Source: Echinostoma caproni (lineage: Eukaryota; Platyhelminthes; Trematoda; Plagiorchiida; Echinostomatidae). From it: a stretch of DNA of 64,000 nucleotides. Positions 1 through 11,763 of this stretch are shown one piece after another; position 1 is the stretch's first letter, and every line of letters begins with the position of its first letter. Under the pieces are notes generated by a model. It was not told where the DNA came from. It did not search any database and saw only the letters and a program-made list of their open reading frames with translations. The stretch lies in assembly GCA_900618425.1 (NCBI GenBank), contig UZAN01039454.1, positions 111,517 through 175,516 on the forward strand, in the 5' to 3' direction. The position numbers and the translations under genes are program-made.

Positions 1-33
1 AAGTTCAATTATAAAAGCTACTGAAATTTTTGA

Positions 34-976
34 TACAAACATTTGACTGTCGTTGGTCACATAAAGCAGCACAGCAGTGACAATACTGAAGTAGAGCATA
101 TTTTGAACTGGTTCAAAGATATTTTCGGAGATCAATCGGAAATGCCAATGTACTCATCCCCTTGGGAGAATGACATTAATTATTTTTCTATGTGAATCAT
201 TCAAACTTAACACAACTGTCATTCCCTGGTCTCAGGAACCAACCTGCGATTTTCAAGAATTTATTAATAACCTTATGGGTGCTGTAGACAGAATTGACGT
301 TGAATAGGTTGAGGTCATCATGCATGCTCTAAACAAAACCACAAGCGATATTAGTTTACTGAAACAAATTCAAGTTAACAATGACAAACAATCAGGGTTA
401 GTCTTAACATATATCTACTGTCCCGTAGCGGTTTGAATGCATCGCTGATTTGGTCACTGTTGACTGGATGAAACTGCATCCCAACGCATTTATTCCCTTC
501 AAAGACACGACATCATCCAAGAACTTGTCAGAAATATGCTCCAATGTTATTCTCGTTTAACTCTTAATATGTCTCTCCAAGACCTATTGATTTCAGTAAG
601 TTTCTGAAAATTCGTTTGAGTGAACTCGTTCCCAAAGAAATTGCACACTCTTCGTGCCTCATTCTCCGTCCATACCATACAAAGCTTAGTAAAATAATTT
701 TGATTACCGATGCTTCCCTTTTTGTGACTCGTTTGAAAGCGAGATAGTAAACTGGTCATTCGCTTGTTATGCCTTTCTAATAAGGCTAAAGATTTTTCAA
801 AAAAGCATTGAGAAGCTTGGATTGTCTTAATGACACTCACCAAGATTTGCACAGATATTATCTAAGTACACTGCCAAACGGCTTCTGAATATGAAGCTTT
901 GAAGTTGCTACTTGATCAAATCAAGACCCTGCACCATGCGTCTGCTGTAGTGGTTCAGAGATGGAGTATACGTTGA
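34..976 (+). pseudogene. HAUS1-like (augmin subunit 1) gene remnant or exon cluster
   Basis: Three to four short coding-like blocks lie in the order expected for HAUS1, a coiled-coil subunit of the augmin complex that recruits gamma-tubulin to spindle microtubules. Block A (34-192) reads WFKDIFGDQSEMPMY, close to the WLKKIFGD start I recall for vertebrate HAUS1. Block B (308-396) reads VEVIMHALNKTTSDISLLKQ, helical and placed like the VIEDL segment. Block C (429-557) reads DLVTVDWMKLHPNAFIPFKD, where HAUS1 has a segment with SFIPAVNDLTS. Block D (866-973) is a leucine-rich helix (YEALKLLLDQIKTL). B and C are separated by 397-428, a 32-nt stretch beginning GTTAGT and ending CCCGTAG, typical of tiny flatworm introns. 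A TAG lies just before B (305-307), the B/C reading frames differ by one base after splicing, and block D ends at a TGA (974-976). It is therefore either a pseudogene or a gene with sequence errors. The match rests on pattern and order, not on an alignment. Confidence 0.42.
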
Positions 977-2780
977 TGCATACAACTACAGAATTATACA
1001 GAGATCAGCACAAAACCACCTACTCCTCATTCGACGACCCCAGATAACCATCATGATCATTCCTTTTCATTAAACCCACGCAAATATATGCGAAGCGCTC
1101 AAAGATATTTGGCAATTATCCTGTATGCCATTCAGAATGGTTGGGTTTACACGGCAGAAGTGAATTTCTTGAGTTTATAGACACAAAGACAGACTGGAAG
1201 TGACTCCTGGAGACATTCTTTTGCCTGAGTAACTGCACTGGAATTGCTCCCATACATATCTGATCATTTATAATGTTAACATACTGAATTTTTTCACTTT
1301 GCTAAGTTATTACATGGTTTTATCGTTTGTGAATGACTCTCCCGTGATTCAAGTATCCACATCATCTTGCTCACTCATAGTCTCAACCAATCCTGAGTTC
1401 TCACCACGAGAATAACCCTTTGCTACCTCCATCTGGTTCACAAAAATGGAGCGGTCACACAAAAGATGGAAATGGACTTCGTCAATCCAAACGGGCATGG
1501 GACTTTCAGATTCACTGGACAGCAGTTTTTCTGCATTTAGTTCACGTACCGTTTTGGTGATATCTGTTGTGATACCAACTGACATGAGACTTGGTAATTC
1601 ATCTAGCCATAACTTGCCTTTTAAACATAGTCTGCTAGTTGATAAAATAATTACCTTTTCATGCAGTGTTTATATTTGGATTTAAGCCGCTTTCAGAGTA
1701 ATTGTTCAACCTTCGGGTATCCATTTCCACCTTTTCATACAAATCGTGTTCAGTGTGAGTTCTATTGTTCAATGGTATCTTCCGGAATATGCCAAGACCT
1801 GAAATCGTATTCATAAATGCACCGTTTCTATTTTACACTCTAACATTTGGCTACCTATCTCCAACCTCCATCATCATTGTGTGCACTGACAGCCTCATAT
1901 TAAAAAATAGCGTAAATACCAAGCAAAAGCGCATTATTAACTAGAGCTCGTTCCGTTAACCATAATTATTCGAGAACCAGGATTCAAAATCAGTTGAAAA
2001 TACTGGCTGTCCGTACGGCTTAGAATGACTAATTGAATCAGATCTGTTTTCTTTAGAATGACAGGGTTAAGAAAGTCAGATGGAAATCGTTCTAGTGATG
2101 CGTAGGTATTGTGAAGATCTCTGAGGAAAAATATTGACAACTCGAAAACCTTTGCACGTAACTTGGAGATAGTTGCTGAAGTCATTTGCGGTTCCTTTGA
2201 TTGCATAAGACTAGAAGATCTCAGGCTGTTGATGCTGGCGATGAAAATCGTTCCAGATTCCAAACACCAGAATAGTCTAGACCACCATGAAGCCACTGTT
2301 TGAATGCTTATATCCGAAATAAATGAAATAATTGACAAACGTAAAGCTAATTTTAATTTACATGGATTCCGAATGTAAATCGTTGATTGAAACGTTGAAA
2401 TGTTCCGCCCGTTTTTATCTATATCGTTTACTTACCTGACTACAATGTGCGGCGAAACCGGGAGCTAATTGATTTGTTTCCCAGCCAAAGTCAATTTTCT
2501 ATTTTTGTGTATATGAGTGACGATCTCAGTTCATTTATCATTTCTGTAACTATACTGTTTGCAACTCCAGTTGTCCAGGAAACATTTCAAGATGTCCGAG
2601 TATCATTTCAATTTGTCTGAGCAACATATCTAGTTCACCGAAATGATATTCGACCAACCTGAGTTGCAAAAGATGTAGTTTAACAATTGTTGAACGCAAC
2701 CCACATTTCCGGTTTCGCAAACTACTAATCATGCATTCATTTGTCGCTTTACGGTGTATCCTTTGTGCCATAGACCCAAT
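977..2780. other. No recognisable gene
   Basis: Open frames here (for example 1349-1585 and 1937-2338 on the minus strand, 78 and 133 residues) have no motif I recognise and no partner nearby. After the TGA at 974 the plus-strand frame stays open to about 1168, so more of the 5' gene remnant may continue here. Confidence 0.4.
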
Positions 2781-3110
2781 TTGTTGGAACGTACTCCGGG
2801 CTCTCTCACCTCAGTGGAGTGGTTAGAGATGCGCGACAAGATATCGCTCAACTCGCATTATCAAAGCTGGAGAGGCTTAGCTGACGAAAAACGGCGGCGG
2901 GGATCAGCGGTAGACAGGCGAGACACGGGGTGACGAGAAGACACTGGGAGACAGGTCTTATTGGGTCGAGGTTAAAGTTAAACCTGAAAGGTAAAGCAAA
3001 CAAAACGCCACGAACCAAAACTGTCCAGTGAGATACAAGCACTCACGATAAAATCTAACCGACGCAGTTGCCGAGCCTTATAGTGTGTTATACCATCAAT
3101 CTGACACAAA
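2781..3110 (-). repeat. GC-rich block resembling a solo LTR
   Basis: This block is clearly richer in G+C than its surroundings. Read on the minus strand it begins TGTCAG-like at about 3108 and ends TTCCAACA at 2781, giving the TG...CA termini of an LTR. A TATA-like CTATAAGG lies early in it (plus strand 3077-3090). A broken Ty3/gypsy integrase lies just upstream on the same strand. No second copy or target-site duplication was confirmed, so the call is tentative. On the plus strand a short imperfect TGAAT-type repeat (3121-3158) abuts it. Confidence 0.33.
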
Positions 3111-3389
3111 TACGACTATTGAGTGAATGAATTGAACTGATTGAATTGAATGAATTGCTCTTGTTTATACAAAACCGAATGGTGCTGACTAGATACATCT
3201 TTACCGAAATTCTGTCTGTTTCATGCAGCAAAATAGTACTCGAATGCACCAGCTTTTCTTTCAGTATTATAGAACGATATCAGAAACACAGAAGCTCAAC
3301 GCATGTGGGAGCGTAGAATGAGTTTGACCTTTCCTTTCTCGGCCATAGATCAGTTGGATCAGTCAGAGGCTCACGCCAATTCAGAATCA

Positions 3390-3732
3390 TTCTGACTCCG
3401 TACTGAAGACCTTCATAGTCCTGAAAAATTGAAATCGTCTGGCCATAAAATGTATTGATATCTGCCAGCTTAAATCAGTTAACAGGGAGTGAGGAAGATC
3501 CAGATTAGCAGCTGGCATATTTAGACCTGTGAACAAGCAAGCAAAGTGGTTGTCTAGTTTTCCCCAAAGCTTTACAAAAACGACCTATGTAATCCACGCC
3601 CATCTGGGCTAAATTATAGCCTTTCCTGCAGGTGCGCTGTATAAATATAGAATCCGCATGATTCGTGCTAGCCTGACTATATGCCATCCATAAACATTGG
3701 TGGATAAAGGAGGACAATAAGCTGCGAGTCAT
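3390..3732 (-). pseudogene. Ty3/gypsy integrase catalytic core, broken
   Basis: The minus-strand frame reads MGVDYIGRF, then CLLVHRSKYA about 15 residues later, then after two in-frame stops YGQTISIFQDYEGLQYG. These fit three landmarks of a retroelement integrase core: the first catalytic Asp in a (V/M)D-x-x-G block, the LLVDxxSKYA strand (Asp here replaced by His), and the F-G-x-P...(S)D-x-G-x-Q-F block holding the second catalytic Asp. The spacing is slightly short, and the region between contains TAA and TGA stops, so no protein is made. The integrase would insert the cDNA of an LTR retrotransposon. Neighbouring LTR-like sequence at 2781-3110 lies downstream in the same orientation. No reverse transcriptase was found next to it. 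Confidence 0.5.
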
Positions 3733-5592
3733 TCCACCCCATCATCATCATCATCTTCATCATAAATAATGCGTTAAATAACGTTCTTCTCGGTACAATA
3801 ATAAGATATAAACATGGCAGACTACAAATCAACCAAACCTTTCAGACTGGTTTTGCCTTGCACACTTGATCAGTCTTGATCAGCTCAATGAGCAATAAGG
3901 TACCAATACCTAACCACTTTAGTCCTTGACTAAAGCATTCTAATGCAATCCGATTGATTACGTTTTACAACTATCTTCTCCCTCAAATGAAAAGTCAATC
4001 GTACAGGAAGATCGGTCAGTGTGGTCCTAAAAGGAGTCAGATAACATCCACAGCTGATGATCCATGTTATGCATTTCAACAATTGAAGCAAAAAATCTTG
4101 AAATAAATAAGGTGACGGAGCGCACTATTGATACCGCTTGGCTTTACCTCTGGAATAAACGAATGCTGTTGCATGATATCGTAATGTTCTCGCAAAATAT
4201 GTGTATCTTGAAACTAAGTTCATCCATGATTAGTCAAAATGTCATGCGGTCAGTATGTGACCATTGCTCTGGGATCGTTTGGGACCGAAATCTTGGAAAT
4301 CCACTTTCCTCGTTTTTAAAATAATCTTAAATTATAAATTAGTGGATATAGTATATCGTGTTCCTGATTAAATTAATCTGAACATAGCGGAATCTGTGTA
4401 AAACTTCAAGTGGTTTGTATTTAGCGATCTGAGATTTTTCAGTGATAATTGCACATAAATCACAATATCCGAAGGCGATACTAACCCGTATCTAAACTTA
4501 AAAGCATCACAAAACGTGTGCAACCCGTTTCCTCTGCAAGCCCCTTCTGACTCGGGATCTCACCATACCGGTTTTGGAATGTGACGTTTCGCTTCTAGAA
4601 CTGCCTGCATTGGTGTTGTCATCTAATGAACTCAGAAGCCATTATTTTCTCATCATCTGAAACCTTTCCATCTAAACCCTTTTTTTTCATGTGGAAATGA
4701 AAGATTTCGACACTTGGCAGTGATATTCAAATTGAGGCTGCTGTACACCTTACAGTCAGCCTGAAGTTTACCACGCTGATAAACCATAGATTTTGTGTTG
4801 TAAACAGATCCACTTTGGAGTCAACGGTTAGATTGGCTACACGATTATTCGGTTTGTTAAATAGAAACCACCAAAGTTGGTGAGCTGCGTAATTCCCCAA
4901 CCACAGAGAAGGACCGATGTCTTATTCACGACGTTTTTCAAAAACAGTATCCAAATCAAAGCTGTTTTAAGGGGCATGTTAAACGTTCTGAGTTTATGCG
5001 AATCCGGAACGGTTCACTTAAATTTTAAGCGCAAAGTTTTCTCAGCGTGAATCTAAACAGCTCTAATTCGTAATTGTTCAGAGCCTTTCTATAACGCTAA
5101 ACTAGGTTACCGCAAGATGCAAAGCGCATACTGTTGCAAAATGTATAAAGTTGATGCCTGCGGTGTGGTCTCCGGTGCTTTTCTAAAAAAACAGCAAACA
5201 AGGGAGAAACCGGATGTAGGCCTTGTAGAAACTAAGCACTCAGTAGTTCATCAGTGAATCTCGCCGTACATTAAGATGCACGCTGAATTTCATCCAACTT
5301 TTATAGATTAGGACAAGCCAGTTGAGAGGATGGGCATACAAGACTTTTATCCCCCACTGAACTACTTGAAATAAGTTTTGAACAACCTTTTTCTATATAA
5401 CGACTAACCGCGGCTGACTACTTTTGTTGCAATTCATTTGTATTGATGAATTATTGTACAAAATCATTAGGCAATTGCAGGCATTATCCCAGTAAAATTG
5501 GTCGTTAGGAAGATTGATAGTATACGATAAAACTACACACACCTCAAAGTTATACGTAGTTCAGCATAAAACATATTACTGCTAATGAAATG
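3733..5592. other. No recognisable gene; short CAT-rich microsatellite
   Basis: A small (CAT)n-like run lies at 3741-3768. The open frames present are short, carry no motif I know, and look like chance. Confidence 0.4.
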
Positions 5593-6690
5593 AATTTGGG
5601 GATAACCACAGAAGCGCTACAAAAACTTTTATTTCGGTGTACGTATGACGTTCAATTTCTTTTCCACGAAACGGTCTACCGACAAAAGGACGGATCACCA
5701 CTTGAACCCCTTTTGGCGGATTTTCTCATGGCGATGCTGGAGAATAACTAATCGAACGGCACAGTCACTAACCTTCATAAATATTGTCGGTTTGGGGACG
5801 ACATGTTTTGTATAGCTGATTGAAATCGCAAACTAGTAGAAAAGTTCAAATCTGAACAAAAGAGGTAGAAGCAGATGATCGAATGCCGTTTCTAGATGTA
5901 ATCCTCATTAAAAGACGTGACGGATCAATGCAATGCCGTATGTAGCATAAGAAAACATGAAGTGGCCAATATATGAATATTTGCAGTGATGTCCCGATCA
6001 AACTGAAGAGAAACCTGATTAAATGTTTGGTATCTAGAGCTAGGAGAATATGCTCACAAGAAGTATTGAAGGATGAACTTGAATTTAATCGCAAAGTGCT
6101 CAGAAGCACTAGCTACCCTGACCGTTTCATTCAACGAAATATGATGGATCAGGTACCAACAGTACACAGTAATAGAGTGAAAAAGAAGGACCTGTTCTTT
6201 AGTCTTTCTTTTATGGTTGAAATTGCCGCTGAAACCCATACAAGACGACCGAATGGAGCGGTAAAAGCCACACGTAACGTCGCTCACCTATGCTGCTCTT
6301 TCAAAAGTTCGCCACTGATAACCATACAGAATAAAGATAAACTACCAATATTGACCGCTTCAATGGTTGTTTACTCATTCAGATGCGTCTGTGGCTCACT
6401 CTGCGTCGATCGTACGGCAGTCATCTATCCGCATAAAAGAACACCACCCCCGCTGGCTGACTCGAGGTGGTTCCGGATCTATCACAAGCGCGATTCTTGC
6501 TCAATTGTTAGACACTGGTCATCGAGTTATCCCAGTGGAGCATTCCGCATCATTTATCAGGTCCCCCTCCGAACAGGTCCAAATGTGTAAGAATGCGTAC
6601 GTTGGCCATAGCAGAGGCCGTCTTTAATAACCATTTGACCCCCGAACTATGCCCCCAGAAACGTGTTTTCCAAGCTCTCTATCTACCCTT
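5593..6690 (+). pseudogene. Penelope-like element: RT fingers/palm to GIY-YIG endonuclease, decayed
   Basis: The most continuous Penelope-like copy in the window. In order: ALQKLLFRCTYDVQFLF and VYRQKDGSPLEPLLADF (5593-5745, the LL..CT..VQF and YRQ.DG...G.LLAD blocks before the active site); FGDDMFC (5791-5811), the YVDD box with Tyr changed to Phe; RMPFLDVILIKRRDGS (5880-5927) and GQYMNI; KRNLIKCLVSRARRICSQ (from about 6000); then VYSFRCVCGSLCVDRT (6369-6416), the start of the GIY-YIG domain with its Cys pair; IKEHHPRWLTRGGSGS and LLDTGHRV in the next frame; and TPELCPQKR near 6640, the usual C-terminal tail. Such proteins reverse-transcribe at a nick made by the GIY-YIG nuclease. At least three frameshifts and several stops, some at Trp positions (TGG to TGA), prevent expression. 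The N-terminal part of the RT is missing. Confidence 0.87.
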
Positions 6691-6960
6691 GGTCCGCGAA
6701 CCCACCCCTCTTCCCTACCCACACATACACAAATTTTCATACAACACCGATCCCTCAGAACTGGTTCACACGACCAACGTGGCGCAACTGCAAACCTCGG
6801 AAGCACAGATTTGAGAATGCGTTGTGCGGCACAAACACAAGCACGCATACACGAAGTGAACGATTCTTCACATTATATTGTTCTCCTCCAACCCGTTTTT
6901 CCCCTCATATAAACTGTAACGACATGATTATATAACAACTTGAATTTCTATAAACCGGGT
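6691..6960 (+). repeat. C/A-rich tail following the Penelope-like ORF
   Basis: Pyrimidine-rich sequence with many CAC and CCC runs follows directly on the C-terminal end of the Penelope-like frame and probably represents its 3' untranslated region. The apparent open frames in this stretch are products of the biased composition. The true end of the element was not found. Confidence 0.35.
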
Positions 6961-9201
6961 ATTTGGATTCTTGTCGTCGACGACTGCCAACTTTTCCGGG
7001 TTCCTTTAGTTGTAATTTTAGAAAGTAACGTTTATGAATAATCTGTATGATTATTTTGTAGTTCATTTAAAAATATCAAAATTAACAAAACATTTAGCAG
7101 TAATGTTCAGTGTCATCTTTGTAGTGTTGNTAGTGTTGTGAGATATTACTCACATTTGCGAGTATTTTGCGCGCACCTTTTAGTGATCGTTGGATACCAA
7201 CGGCATCCACAAATAGCTTACAGGATTCAACATTGCATCTACAACAGAGGAAAACAGACTATCAGGCTAACAATCACAGATGATAAGACAAGCGATTGAT
7301 GCAAATTTGATATTTCGTTTTATGTGATCTTATTTACCCCTATTCGATGCTGTTATTTGATCAGAGTAAGATCTCCTCCTTTTGGTAGTGGTCTTCGTGA
7401 AATTATAACAGTGGTATTGAGACAGCTTTATTTCCATTTCTATTTCCACTTCATGTATTTAACAGTTGTAATAACTCTTCCCGAACGAGAGAGATGTTTC
7501 AGTCGCAGTTTGGAGGTACGCTGAAAGGTACTGAACCCCTTGATGCTTTTACAAACACCGATAATAAACTCGAGCTCAATTGAAGGGCTTTGACTAGCTG
7601 AAAATAAGTATAATCAAACGTTTGGTTTTTGTAACATGGACAAGATTTTCCGAGAAAACCCTTTTCTCGTGATTTGAGCCGCATACCGATTTACCGCACC
7701 TGATGCCGTAATGTACCTATTCCGATTCAGAGGGGACTTGGATTCGACAATTTCGCATAACTGTCGAAATCTTTATCCCCTTTTGGATTGATCAATATCT
7801 TCCTTTTGTTTCACCCAGTCTTCTAGTATTTCACTTTTTAGCTTGTTTAACATCTCCAAAATGCCTCTCGAATTCAAGTCGACTAGCAATACCAAGCGCT
7901 CTGACGTAACGATGCAACTCTGTTGAGTTATTCAGTTAGAAAAGTAAAACAAGTTCAATATAGACAATAATTTAAATATTACCGTCCAAACAATTACTTT
8001 GACAGCCGTTTTGTTCGGGCACATTTTGGAGGCAGGGTATACCAAACTTCCATGTGTGGTATACAGAGCTTTAACACAACGATAACAACAAAAGTATTTA
8101 AGATTCTGTCCATCGCCTTGAGTTTTATTTTTACCTTTAACGTCAAACTGATGGAAGAAACTAATAAACGGCCTTCAAGATCAACCGAAAGAAAATCGTT
8201 CACATCTACGTAAATGAAAACGAATCAGAAACTCATCAATTTCACAAGTATCACTAATAAAAGCATTTCTTTATCTAAGGATTCTAGATTCGCAGAACTC
8301 ATGAAGGATCAGTCACGACACATTTATATTATCCTCCGGTAATGGAAAGTTTACTGTTGAACAATATTCAATTTTTCCGCGGTCTCATCTATTTTCCCAT
8401 CTCGAAAAGATGCCGCTGAAATTCGTTTTGATTTATCTGTTTTTATTACTACTTCGTGGATTCTAAACCAAATTTGACACTTTCTAGCGCTTTTGAATTA
8501 ACCTCAAAATAAACATGTGGATGCAAATTAGCCAGGAGGACGAACTGGACAGAAATTACGGACCTGCACCATCGATTCCTATTTCAGGCGACCCTTTTAC
8601 ATAATCTATCAAGAGTGGATGAAAGTGAGATAGAGCGTGACAATTAAGTTTCAGGAAAACAGAAAGGTTCCCGTCTGACTGAAATGAACACTGAAACAGA
8701 TTGATTATATTTCTTGAGGTAAGTGGTACAGAGTCACCCGATACCCCAGCTGTATTTGCGTTTGACAAAGCTCCGATTCATCGACCAACGTAATACTAAT
8801 AAGCGTACACTATCTCAAGTCCGGATATAAAAGCTTTCGCTGCGAAGGGTATGAAGAATCTTATGGGTAACTAGACCGTGGATTCTGACTCTAGGGCGTT
8901 CCCAGGGCGTGACGCTTACTGTCCTGTTCAACCGGTTTCCTGATAGCGGAGCAGCAACTTTTAATTGTTTAGTTGCAATTAGATGCACTTGGACACTCAC
9001 CGACTAAGGAAACATGCAATAGCGTTCTTACTCGATGCATTTTTCCAGAATTTTCGTAATCTGAGTCTGTTTTTCAGTAAAAGGTTTTAACAATGCTTGT
9101 TGACACACACTGAAAGCATCCTCACTGAGGTAAATTAATGCGCTTTATTGTTCAATGTATCTGATAGCATGCTCAGTTATCAGCAAAGCTTAACTTGCTT
9201 T
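6961..9201. other. No recognisable gene; one single-N join
   Basis: An N at 7130 is flanked by the 8-bp duplicate TAGTGTTG on both sides. The remaining sequence is AT-rich, with only short open frames that I cannot assign. Confidence 0.4.
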
Positions 9202-9459
9202 TCAGTGGCCCGCAATAATATCGCGAAGAAAATATAATGCAGCGGTTTGTTGCCACTTTTGATGAAACCCATTAAAAATTTCATGATTCATTTCATCATG
9301 GCACGACGGAATTAACCTCTTAAACCTCCTAAGTAAGCTTGGTGCGATGACTAGATAAATACACTTTTGCATTCTTTGATCAATGGAAAAAATATTCAAA
9401 TCTATAGGCGTGCATTCTTGAATGCCGACGGGATGCATCTCGATAAAACATGTCACCAT
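9202..9459 (-). pseudogene. Possible Ty3/gypsy integrase zinc-binding (HHCC) fragment
   Basis: The minus-strand frame contains YLVIAPSLLRR, then CHDEMNHEIFNGFHQK, then YFLRDI. This resembles the integrase N-terminal layout of (L)V(I)P-x-x-L-R, HDE....GH.G...T, and Y(F/Y)WPGM. The paired Cys that should follow was not found, and no catalytic core lies downstream. The similarity is suggestive only; chance resemblance in an 85-residue frame cannot be excluded. Confidence 0.25.
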
Positions 9460-11481
9460 CCTGCTACGTATTCGAGGAAGTTATCCAGTGATTCAAACTG
9501 AACTACCAAAACAAGTAGGTGGATCACACATTCAGAGGTAAGGTGACCTGTGATTTGGCAGCGATGTTTATTCTTCCGCAGTTCGTAAGTGCTCAAGTGG
9601 ACCCGTTTGATACGATATGATTGCCAGAGGTCACTAACCGTTGACAGGCGGCTACCCAAAGAGGTAGAAGCCTCTAGCATAAGCTGATCTGTCACCAATA
9701 AGCATCTCATTCTGTTTCAGAAAATATCGATCGATTTGAATTAAAAGCATCTAACGATAGCACAAAGTAGATTCCATTTCAATAGGATAAAGAGAAGATT
9801 TGACGTTCCTCATAGTGTTACTGAATTTGTTAAAGCAACGTTATTTATCCCTTGATTTTGATTGTTTATGAAGACCCATTGGAAACAGCTGTCTCACTTG
9901 AGTATCTCTAACGTAGATTTCCTAAAAGAAAGTGAATTTCATCTCATTCTACCACTTACAAAATCTATGACATATTAAAGATCGGGAATAACGTAGACGA
10001 CTGGAAAGATGTGTTAGTAAACCTAGTTAGGATACTTAAAAATGCAAAGCTAGTTTCTACACTAAAATTGTGTTATCTGCACACAACATGCAGACTTACC
10101 AGAAAAGTTTCGCAAATACTCGGACAATATGACAAAACGCCTGTTAAGTTAATGGATAGAAATCGCTATGAAAATAGATCCACCACCAAAGATTGCTTTG
10201 GAAAGCACCAGCTTCATGTTCAATCGGCAAGAGGCCAAACTCTCCACCGGTGCGCAATCACATGGATGCCGTTTGAACGAAAATTGATTAGATCACACGG
10301 AATATTTTAAAAGCATTTATTTTCAGTCATCGGATAAATGGTTGAGTAAGTGAAAGGTATTAAAATACGTGCGTTCTAAACTGCTTCAGAAGGAATCAGT
10401 TTGAGAGTGAACGCTGCCAGAAAAAACGTTTGAGTTTCTTCTACGGATGTCTAGATACCAAAGAAGCCGACAACTTAACCGTCATCCCTATAAAAAAGCC
10501 ATTTGTTCGTGCTGAATTAAAAATAAATACAATTGAATATATCAGAAATTTGGAGAAGCACTTTACCGTTTTTAAGAACCCTGCAGTTTTCTGATAGATT
10601 GGAGTAATCCGTGAATGATCTGCCGGTGTGTACCCGAGGTAAATGATGTATATACATTTACTTCTTCCAGTCGAAATAGATAAGTTAAAATAAATCGGGG
10701 ACTCAGCTTATTTAATCAACCAGTTTCTAAATCTGTAGAAATGTTGTTCTCGTGCACAATTGAGCAAGTAAAACCAGACTCATGTCATGCCTAGGTACGA
10801 ATTACTGAAACTGTGCACGAGATACGCCTTGAAGAATAAAATACATTTTCAAAGTTCTTTTTGCAATAAATGACGAGTGTCTGAGAATATTTCGGAAATG
10901 CGTTCCACATGTTTCTTCTTCACCGAGACGTTTTTCAATGATAGTGATAAAAATATTTCTCTGAATGTGCCAGTGCATTTGACGTACGCTTTTACAACAG
11001 ACAGGGGAAATTACTAAAGCGCCGCACACACGCCGATGGGTGTGTATTGCGTAAGTATTGATCAATTTGACAATCGACTTGTGGGGAACAGAAATTGGGA
11101 GTATTGAACGAATTTGTGCCAAGTGACCCTCAATTAAGAAGTGAATTCCAATTTTGATTATCACACTTGAGTCTCGTTAGCGATGGATAAAGAGCAATTG
11201 AATAAGCGTGACCTTGACTGTTAGGATGAAAGTTGTAGTCGTTTAAAAGTAACAACTCAGAATTAGAAACTATTTGATGTATGACCGTCTGGACGTCCGA
11301 TCTTTCTAAAAAAATGGGTACTGCTTAATGAGGGTGCTTATTTTGGTCCATTACGTATTCTAAATAAATCAACTGATAATCAATTCTTTTTATCTTAAAT
11401 AAATTAGTAAATTATATGAACATGACCTAAGCATGTAAAATCCCTTGTCATGAACTGAATTTAAACATGGTTAAAAAACAT
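9460..11481. other. No recognisable gene
   Basis: The longest frame (10802-11164, minus, 120 residues) has no assignable domain. The rest is AT-rich with scattered short frames. Confidence 0.4.
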
Positions 11482-11763
11482 GGAAATTGACCTTCAAAAG
11501 TCGACCTTGAGGAATGCGGCTGGCTGAATCAGCGTTTTGTGATGTCACTATGAAAAACCGGGAAATGGTGGAGCCGAGATGCAGAGTATTTATAAAGCTC
11601 ACAAATCCGACATCTTAGTTCGTGACTTAAGCAAGTACTTTGATGTAAACGTAAGCTTAATGTATGGTATAGTCAAGGGAATTTATCCACAAAAAAGCGG
11701 AAAAGGATAACCGACTACGTCATCGCAAGACAATGATTATATTCGTTTACAGCTAGGAAAACC
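11482..11763 (+). pseudogene. Tc1/mariner-type transposase, N-terminal (DNA-binding) end, copy A
   Basis: This segment matches the start of the transposase relic at 41641-42624. The untranslated leader is shared (GACCTTGAGG, then TGCGGC, then TTTTGTG and a GTCAC-TATG start context), and so is the helix-turn-helix region. Here it reads YKAHKSDILVRDLSKYFDV and, after a stop, SSQDNDYIRLQL, against YKSGITVADLCECFSV and SKQDNDYIKLQL in the other copy. The domain would bind the transposon ends. A frameshift follows the start codon and a stop lies near 11709. No catalytic domain follows before the N gap at 12303, so only the 5' part remains or is assembled. Confidence 0.65.

Noticed and set aside
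1937..2338. 133-residue minus-strand frame
   Set aside because: No domain, signal peptide or homologue recognised. The length is compatible with chance.
6624..6935. Overlapping frames in the C-rich region after the first Penelope-like element
   Set aside because: Produced by biased composition of the element tail; only the TPELCPQKR end is a real match.
10802..11164. Minus-strand sequence with a WNAFP motif in an alternative frame, like a CR1 C-terminal tail
   Set aside because: Only one motif matches. No RGH block or other RT sequence lies nearby.
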